A stretch of 64,000 nt of DNA from DRPN01 sp964599235 (GTDB lineage Bacteria; Bacteroidota; Bacteroidia; Bacteroidales; VadinHA17). Position numbers and translations under genes: made by a program. Under the pieces are notes generated by a model, which saw only the letters and a list, made by a program, of their open reading frames with translations, was not told where the DNA came from and did no database searches. The DNA is taken from assembly GCA_964599235.1 (NCBI GenBank), contig CAZRDX010000035.1, forward strand, positions 1-64,000, in the 5' to 3' direction. Below, piece by piece: positions 59,044-64,000 of the stretch (its first letter is position 1; every line of letters begins with the position of its first letter).

Positions 59044-59080
59044 ATAACGAAAAAACAGGACACCGCTGCCGTGGTGTCCC
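59044..59080 (-). terminator. Rho-independent terminator of the flavoprotein gene
   Basis: On the minus strand a 7-bp perfect stem (59073-59079 with 59058-59064) with an 8-nt loop is followed by TGTTTTTTCGTTATTTT. It lies 30 bp after the stop of the gene at 59110-60969 and so separates it from the radical SAM gene. Confidence 0.75.
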
Positions 59081-59109
59081 GTCATCTTCCCGGTACTCTC
59101 TTTGTTCCC

Positions 59110-60969
59110 TCAGAGGGTGAGGGCCAGGCTGTAACCGTCGCGGATGGCATCGTCGGCCTTGCCCACCTCCCGGGCATCGCCGATGACGTAGGTCTTCACT
59201 TTATCACGCAGTCTGTCGTAGAGGGGATTGTAACTCTTCATCCCTGTGGTGAGCACGATGTGGTCGACACCTTCGAGGGTTTTGTTCACTTTCCCTTCGA
59301 GATGCACCTTGTCGCCGTCGACGGCCGCCACGCGTGTTCCGGTGAGGATCTCCACCCCCTTTTCCTTGAGTTTTTTGAGGGTCATCACCTTCTCGATCAT
59401 CTCCATGCCGCGGGCCACCTCTTCCAGCATTTCCACGATGATCACCTTGTTGTCTTTCTCCACCAGCTTGCTGGCCACCTCCATGCCGATGAGGCCGCCG
59501 CCGATGATCACAATGGTCTTGCCCTCAGGCAGGTTCTCATCGTAGAGGAACTCAGTCCAGAAGTATTCTTTCAATCCCTGTATGGGAGGAACGGCCGGTT
59601 TAGAGCCCGTGGCAAGGATCACGGCATCGTAGCCGCCTTCAAGCAGTTCTTTCTCGTCGGCCTCCTGATGACGCACTTCGATCTTCTCTTCGGAGATCTG
59701 CTGTTTGTAGAAGTCGAGGATCCTTTTGAGCGACTCTTTTTTGGGGGGTCGCCAGGCCAGGTTGAACTGTCCTCCGAGATCATCTTTTTCGTAGAGCACC
59801 ACCTGGTGACCGCGTTCGTGGAGGGTGAGGGCGGCTTCCATTCCGGCCAGGCCACCTCCGACGACGGCGATGCGTTTTTTCTGCTGTGCGGGACGGAGCT
59901 CTTCGAAGCTCTCGCCGGCCAGGGGGTTGACCACACAATGAAGGCCGCGACCGGCACGCACGCCCCCCAGACACCCTTCAGCACAGGCCAGACAGGGTCG
60001 CACCGGCCCTTCCACCTCGCCAAGGTACTTGCCCACAAAGAGCGGATCGGCCACCAGAGCCCGCCCCACAGCAAGATAACGGGCACCGAACTCGCTCTTC
60101 AGCCGCTCAATATCCTCAAAGCTGTTGATCTGTCCCACAAAGATCACCGGGACATCCGCCTCTTCCTGGATCTTCTTCCCAAACTCCCAGGTCTTTCCTT
60201 TGGGGACGAACATATGCTGGAAGAACCACGGCGGCGTGGAGCAGACCGTCCCCGCCGAGACATGGATGGCCTCCACCCCTCTTTCCTTGAGCACCTTGGA
60301 AAAAGCGATCATTTCGGGCAGATGGATGCCGTCGGGGATCATGTCGTCGCCGCTGATCCTGACGATCACCGGCAGTTTCACCGCCTCCTTCACTGCGTCC
60401 AGCACTTCCAGGGCAAGGCGCATCCTGTTCTCCAGGGATCCTCCGTATTCATCGGTACGGTCGTTCACCCTGGGCGAGAGGAACTGGGCGATGAGGTAAC
60501 CATGTCCGAACTGCAACTCGATGATGTCGAAGCCTGCTTTTTCGGCCCGCACCGCCGCATCGACGAACTGCTGCACCACCTTGCGGAAATCATCCCCCTC
60601 CATACGACGGGGCTTGGCCCCCCCGTTCTCACAAGGCTGATCGGAGGAAGAGATATGGTAATTCCCCGGAATCTTGGGATTGGCCATACGACCGGGATGA
60701 TTGAGATGGGCAATCACTTTTGCACCCGCCTCATGAATATGACCGGTGAGGCGCTGCAACCCTTCGATCTTATCGTCCGCATCGATGCCCAGTTGCGTGG
60801 GGATCTCCCGCAAGCCGGCATCCAGATACAAAGGCTCCGGCGTCACTGCCCCCAGATAGCGGGCCCGCTCCTCATAAAACTCAATGTGCTTGTGCGTCAC
60901 TTTACCGTCACCAAAGCTGTATCCCAGCTTGATGGGCGGCATCAGAAAAGGATTTCTCAGTTCCAGCAT
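59110..60969 (-). CDS. Old-yellow-enzyme/2,4-dienoyl-CoA reductase-type flavoprotein
   Basis: A 619-residue multi-cofactor oxidoreductase. Residues 1-330 are an FMN-binding OYE barrel with HGYLIAQFLSPRVNDRTDEY and ILVGRALVADP-type end (LAVGRALVADPLF). A CX2CX3CX11C cluster (CLACAEGC to HC, about 330-350) binds 4Fe-4S. Two Rossmann folds follow, VVGGGLAGMEAA (about 368) and IIGGGLIGMEVA (about 492), for FAD and NAD(P)H. The set matches 2,4-dienoyl-CoA reductase and related bile-acid or enoate reductases; the substrate cannot be named. It is a monocistronic unit with a clear terminator. Confidence 0.92.
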   Translation of the reverse strand: MLELRNPFLMPPIKLGYSFGDGKVTHKHIEFYEERARYLGAVTPEPLYLDAGLREIPTQLGIDADDKIEGLQRLTGHIHEAGAKVIAHLNHPGRMANPKIPGNYHISSSDQPCENGGAKPRRMEGDDFRKVVQQFVDAAVRAEKAGFDIIELQFGHGYLIAQFLSPRVNDRTDEYGGSLENRMRLALEVLDAVKEAVKLPVIVRISGDDMIPDGIHLPEMIAFSKVLKERGVEAIHVSAGTVCSTPPWFFQHMFVPKGKTWEFGKKIQEEADVPVIFVGQINSFEDIERLKSEFGARYLAVGRALVADPLFVGKYLGEVEGPVRPCLACAEGCLGGVRAGRGLHCVVNPLAGESFEELRPAQQKKRIAVVGGGLAGMEAALTLHERGHQVVLYEKDDLGGQFNLAWRPPKKESLKRILDFYKQQISEEKIEVRHQEADEKELLEGGYDAVILATGSKPAVPPIQGLKEYFWTEFLYDENLPEGKTIVIIGGGLIGMEVASKLVEKDNKVIIVEMLEEVARGMEMIEKVMTLKKLKEKGVEILTGTRVAAVDGDKVHLEGKVNKTLEGVDHIVLTTGMKSYNPLYDRLRDKVKTYVIGDAREVGKADDAIRDGYSLALTL

Positions 60970-61039
60970 TTTCCTAGCTTGTTTATCGGTTCAACATCCT
61001 TATGTTCCCAAATTGAGGATGCAAGTTATGCAAAAACGT

Positions 61040-62287
61040 TCATAATTTTTGTGTTCCAGAACAGTTCAGTCGTTGTGCAAAGATCCAGCCGGAAAGGAAC
61101 AGCAGGGCCAGGACGAGAAAGACCACCGTGTATCCGAACCATACGATGAACATCCCTGCGAAAATGGGCAGCAGGGACGAAAGGATATTGCCTGCCCCCG
61201 AGATCCCGGCAAAGAAAGTACGGTTCTCCTCATTGGAGATCTCGATAAGGATGCCGTTGACTGCTATTTTGTAAAGGGCGAGGAAGATGCCCGAGAGAAC
61301 GAAAAGATACTGGTACAAAGCAGGGTTACCGGCCAGCAAAAGCGAGAGGGGAGGCAACATCGCCGCCAGCACCACACTCAGCTTGAGCACCCGTTTGTAT
61401 GAATACTTGCGGTGGTAGAAGAACAGCACCAGGCCGGGAATGATCATCCCTCCCACCTTCAGGAGGATGAGATTGCCCACGAAGGAGGAGCTGATCTCTC
61501 CGGTCTTCTTGGCCAGCATGATCATGAAAGGCAGGAAGGTGACCGCCACCCCCGTGGTGTTGAGGATGACAAGGTAGTTCACCAGGTCGGGATATTTTTT
61601 CAGTTCGGGGATCACTCTTCGCAGGAAAGAGCCGACCGTATCCTTTTTTTCTTTCGGCGGCGAGGCCATCTCCCTGATGCTGAGGAATCCCAGCGAGGCC
61701 AGCAGCAACAGGCCCGTGGCCAGCCAGAAACTCACGGAATAGTTCTCGGGATAAGGAAGACTGCGCAGCACATGCCGCACCGCCACAGCCGAGATGAGCA
61801 CCCCTGCACTGTTGACGATCTGCCTCACCGAGAAGAAACGTTTCCGGTCGTCAGAAGAGATCGACTTACCCAGGATATCGATATACGGCACATTGGCCAG
61901 TGATCCGCTCACCGAGAAGAGGGTCATCGCCAGGAAAAGCGTAGCCACCACCACCCCGCCGGGCAAATGCGGGGAGAGGTGGAGCACATAGGCCACGACG
62001 GCCAGGGAGAAGATACGGAGGAAGATGCCGGCCACCATGAAACGTTTCTTGTAAGAATACGGCTCCATGAGCCCGGCAAACAGCAGCTGGAACAGACGCG
62101 ACAATCCCAGCATGATGGCCGTAAGGAAGCCCACCGCCAGCGGACCGCCCCCGGCACGTATCAGCACCGCCGGGATCACGGTATCCGTGTCCATGAAGTT
62201 GACCGCCAGCGCAAAGAAACCGGCATGCCACAGAAATGACCAGAAGTTGCGCCGGGAGAGGGTACGTTCCGGGCCCGTCCGTGTCAT
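61040..62287 (-). CDS. Major facilitator superfamily transporter
   Basis: A 415-residue membrane protein with about twelve hydrophobic segments and a cytoplasmic loop near residue 215 (REMASPPKEKKDTV). It begins RTLSRRNFWSFLWHAGFFAL. Segments such as GGGPLAVGFLTAIMLGLSRLF and GAGNILSSLLPIFAGMF are MFS-like. The substrate is unknown. The ATG at 62287 overlaps the stop of the NifX-like gene by one base (TGATG); a GTG at 62290 is also in frame. Confidence 0.82.
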   Translation of the reverse strand: MTRTGPERTLSRRNFWSFLWHAGFFALAVNFMDTDTVIPAVLIRAGGGPLAVGFLTAIMLGLSRLFQLLFAGLMEPYSYKKRFMVAGIFLRIFSLAVVAYVLHLSPHLPGGVVVATLFLAMTLFSVSGSLANVPYIDILGKSISSDDRKRFFSVRQIVNSAGVLISAVAVRHVLRSLPYPENYSVSFWLATGLLLLASLGFLSIREMASPPKEKKDTVGSFLRRVIPELKKYPDLVNYLVILNTTGVAVTFLPFMIMLAKKTGEISSSFVGNLILLKVGGMIIPGLVLFFYHRKYSYKRVLKLSVVLAAMLPPLSLLLAGNPALYQYLFVLSGIFLALYKIAVNGILIEISNEENRTFFAGISGAGNILSSLLPIFAGMFIVWFGYTVVFLVLALLFLSGWIFAQRLNCSGTQKL

Positions 62288-62724
62288 CACCCGATCACCA
62301 AATGCCTGCGTTCTTCCGGCGGCTGGGCCAGCCGTGCCACCACCTCATCGTAATGCTCCCGCAGTGCCTCCAGCCCCTCCTCGAGCGTCTCGCGGCCCCG
62401 CACCACCACCGGCAGCACATACTCCCCAATGACAACAATGTTCGGCCCAAAACGGCGGGAGACAAAAACATCCACCTTCTTGTCACGGAAATGCTCAAGG
62501 ATGGCACGGGCCTTCCTCCCTTCACCGTGGCCGTGATGACGGCCGTGACCGTGACCGTGGTGATGCTCCCCTTCGCGGGCACGATTGGGCAGGACCTCCA
62601 CCTTCTCCCAGCCTTCTCTGGTCAGGCGGTACAACACGAAATATCTGGCTTCCCCGAAATGATCGGGGACAAAGGTCTGTTCATCATCGGTGGCACACGC
62701 CACCAGGATCGAATTCCTCTCCAT
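62287..62724 (-). CDS. NifX/NifB-type dinitrogenase cofactor domain protein with His-rich loop
   Basis: A 145-residue protein with the NifX-like fold: ILVACATDDEQTFVPDHFGE at the start and FGPNIVVIGEYVLPVVV at the end. Between the two halves is a His-rich loop (54-67, HHHGHGHGRHHGHG), a likely metal-binding segment. Similar small proteins occur outside nitrogen fixation and may store or pass metals or clusters. No nif gene is in the window. It is coupled to the downstream MFS transporter. Confidence 0.85.
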   Translation of the reverse strand: MERNSILVACATDDEQTFVPDHFGEARYFVLYRLTREGWEKVEVLPNRAREGEHHHGHGHGRHHGHGEGRKARAILEHFRDKKVDVFVSRRFGPNIVVIGEYVLPVVVRGRETLEEGLEALREHYDEVVARLAQPPEERRHLVIG

Positions 62725-62768
62725 GCTGTTCCGTTTTTCGTTATGTTTTTTCTCTTCCCTTTCCTTTC

Positions 62769-63401
62769 TCAGGGTTTCAGGGCACGGATGACCACGAAGC
62801 TGCCCTCGCCATATCCTTCCCGCCAGGGTTGCCGTTCGGTGATCTCCTGCAGTTGTCCGAAGACCGTCTGTATGATCCTGTCGGTCCTCATGCCGGCTTC
62901 TTCGATCATTTCCAGCAGTTCGCCGGTCGAAAAGAATGTAGCGGGACGGTAGAAAAGGCTTTCATCTTTCATGGCCAGGTAGGCCCTGCCCACGGGGCTC
63001 TCACGGTCGACGAAGGCGAGTACGAAAGAACCGCCCGGACGGAGCACACGTACCACCTCCCGTATGGATCTTTGCGGATCGTCCACAAAACAGATGGTGG
63101 TCACCATCAGCACCAGGTCAAAGCTTCCCTCCGGGTAAGGCAGGTCTTCAGCGACCCCCTCCACCACCTCGATACCACGCTCACGGGCCCTGGCTGCCAT
63201 CACCTCGGAGGGTTCCACTCCTTCGCGGATACCCAACGGCGCCGCAAAGAGTCCGCTGCCCACACCCACCTCCAGCATCTTCCCCTCCGACGGGATGAAC
63301 GAACGGATCGCCTCCAGCTCCGACTCATAGACAGCCCTGTTCTCAATGAACCAGGCTTCGTACAGATCAAGATGTTTGTCGAAAGGTTCCGTTTTGGCCA
63401 T
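62769..63401 (-). CDS. Class I SAM-dependent methyltransferase
   Basis: A 210-residue methyltransferase of the UbiE/Methyltransf_11 type. SAM motif I is LEVGVGSGLFAAPLG (about 43-57), motif II around EGVAEDLPYPEGSFDLVLMV, and the post-motif RVLRPGGSFVLAF. Substrate unknown. It is 14 bp downstream of a second methyltransferase gene and upstream of the NifX-MFS pair. Confidence 0.9.
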   Translation of the reverse strand: MAKTEPFDKHLDLYEAWFIENRAVYESELEAIRSFIPSEGKMLEVGVGSGLFAAPLGIREGVEPSEVMAARARERGIEVVEGVAEDLPYPEGSFDLVLMVTTICFVDDPQRSIREVVRVLRPGGSFVLAFVDRESPVGRAYLAMKDESLFYRPATFFSTGELLEMIEEAGMRTDRIIQTVFGQLQEITERQPWREGYGEGSFVVIRALKP

Positions 63402-63415
63402 ATCCGAACTCTTTT

Positions 63416-64000
63416 TTATTTCACCGCTGTCAGCAGACGGGCATACCTGCCCCCCAGTCTCTTTTCCCTGAACTCACGAAAACCTGCTTCGCGGAGGATG
63501 CTTTTCCAGTCGCGCTCAATGAAATCGAAGGCATATCTGCACTCGATCATACGGAAAGGGATACGAACATAGAAAGGCGCCTTGTCCAGGTCGAACTCGC
63601 CATAGTCAAGGATGTGGAAGGTCCCTCCCTTCTGCAGATGGCTGTAGGCGTTGCGTATCACCACCTCGCGCACCTCATGAGGGAAGCCGTGGAGCACGAA
63701 GCTGATGAACACCTTGTCGAAGGTCTCTCCCAGATCGAAAGGGATGTCGATGCGCTGACGGAAGAAACGCACGCCGGGACGACCCGAGCATTTCTCCAGG
63801 AACTGACGTTCCATGATCTCCGAGATGTCGAGCCCCGTGACCGAGCCTTCCCGCAGATACTCATACATCAGGCAGGCATTGCGTCCCGTACCGCACCCCA
63901 TATCCAGAATACGGTCAGCGGGGGTGATCTCCATCGCCGCGATGGCCTTGCGGATGAAACGCCTGTAAAAGCCCAGCGTCACCACATTCAGCAACAGGTC
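63416..64000 (-). CDS. Class I SAM-dependent methyltransferase, 5' end outside the window
   Basis: At least 192 residues are visible. Motif I reads ILDMGCGTGRNACLMYEYL, then GLDISEIMERQFLEKC and ISFVLHGFPHEVREVVIRNA. The C terminus DWKSILREAGFREFREKRLG is typical. The only in-window start would be a TTG at 63994 with no supporting signal, so the true start is probably beyond the window. It is tightly linked to the next methyltransferase, suggesting one operon. Confidence 0.82.
   Translation of the reverse strand, partial: DLLLNVVTLGFYRRFIRKAIAAMEITPADRILDMGCGTGRNACLMYEYLREGSVTGLDISEIMERQFLEKCSGRPGVRFFRQRIDIPFDLGETFDKVFISFVLHGFPHEVREVVIRNAYSHLQKGGTFHILDYGEFDLDKAPFYVRIPFRMIECRYAFDFIERDWKSILREAGFREFREKRLGGRYARLLTAVK

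Noticed and set aside
57229..61149. 1306-residue plus-strand open frame across four minus-strand genes
   Set aside because: The longest open frame in the window, but its translation is rich in His, Asp, Val and Gln with no domain, and it lies opposite well-defined MBL, radical SAM and OYE genes. Long antisense frames follow from codon bias.
1..64000. tRNA, rRNA or CRISPR arrays
   Set aside because: I looked for CCA-ended cloverleaf sequences, rRNA signatures and regularly spaced repeats in the intergenic regions and saw none; absence by eye is not proof.

Overview
The window looks like the chromosome of a Bacteroidota (Bacteroidetes) bacterium of moderately high GC, most likely an anaerobic member of or near the Bacteroidales. 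Support: TAnnTTTG-type -7 boxes ahead of many genes, weak use of Shine-Dalgarno sites, lineage families (DUF4252, DUF5606, DUF3276/PUR, a FeoA-FeoB fusion, long NusB), and a secreted protein with a type IX secretion (T9SS) C-terminal domain. I found no rRNA, tRNA or CRISPR array. The assignment rests on gene content and motifs only; no database search was possible.

Left edge (1-1.9 kb): an AT-rich IS110-family insertion sequence with structured non-coding ends, including a candidate bridge RNA, then a mostly non-coding stretch with a 24-bp hairpin. 1.9-9.8 kb: mnmA, a membrane polyferredoxin, a LolA-like gene pair, and a six-gene minus-strand operon (DUF4252, ECF sigma, anti-sigma, two more DUF4252, LolA-like) that looks like an envelope-response unit. 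9.9-17.2 kb: a T9SS-exported LamG/metallophosphatase, a 947-residue secreted protein of unknown family and an AGCS symporter.

17.2-28.6 kb is core housekeeping: purC-phoH, a divergent SAM-hydroxide-adenosyltransferase-like gene with mazG, oligoendopeptidase F, and nusB-DUF1573-yajC-ybbR-coaE-djlA-DUF5606. 28.8-32.6 kb: a PUR-domain protein, the feoAB fusion with its small Cys-rich partner, and a DUF456 protein. 32.6-34.6 kb: ornithine carbamoyltransferase and carbamate kinase (arginine fermentation or ATP from carbamoyl phosphate) without arginine deiminase. 34.8-40 kb: a lipoprotein, ftsK, lolA and a UroD-family methyltransferase.

40-43 kb: a GH127 lipoprotein beside a truncated GH2 gene and a decayed intergenic stretch. 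42.8-48.1 kb: a minus-strand run folD, TPR, comA, DUF368, aroE, ygbA-like. 48.2-56.8 kb: a TonB-like protein, a beta-barrel protein, sulfatase, GDPD, metallophosphatase, GH3 and GH29, i.e. glycan and phosphoester breakdown without SusC/SusD. 56.9-64 kb: a small TPR protein, MBL-fold hydrolase, radical SAM protein, an old-yellow-enzyme/DCR-type flavoprotein, an MFS transporter coupled to a His-rich NifX-like protein, and two methyltransferases, the last cut by the window edge.
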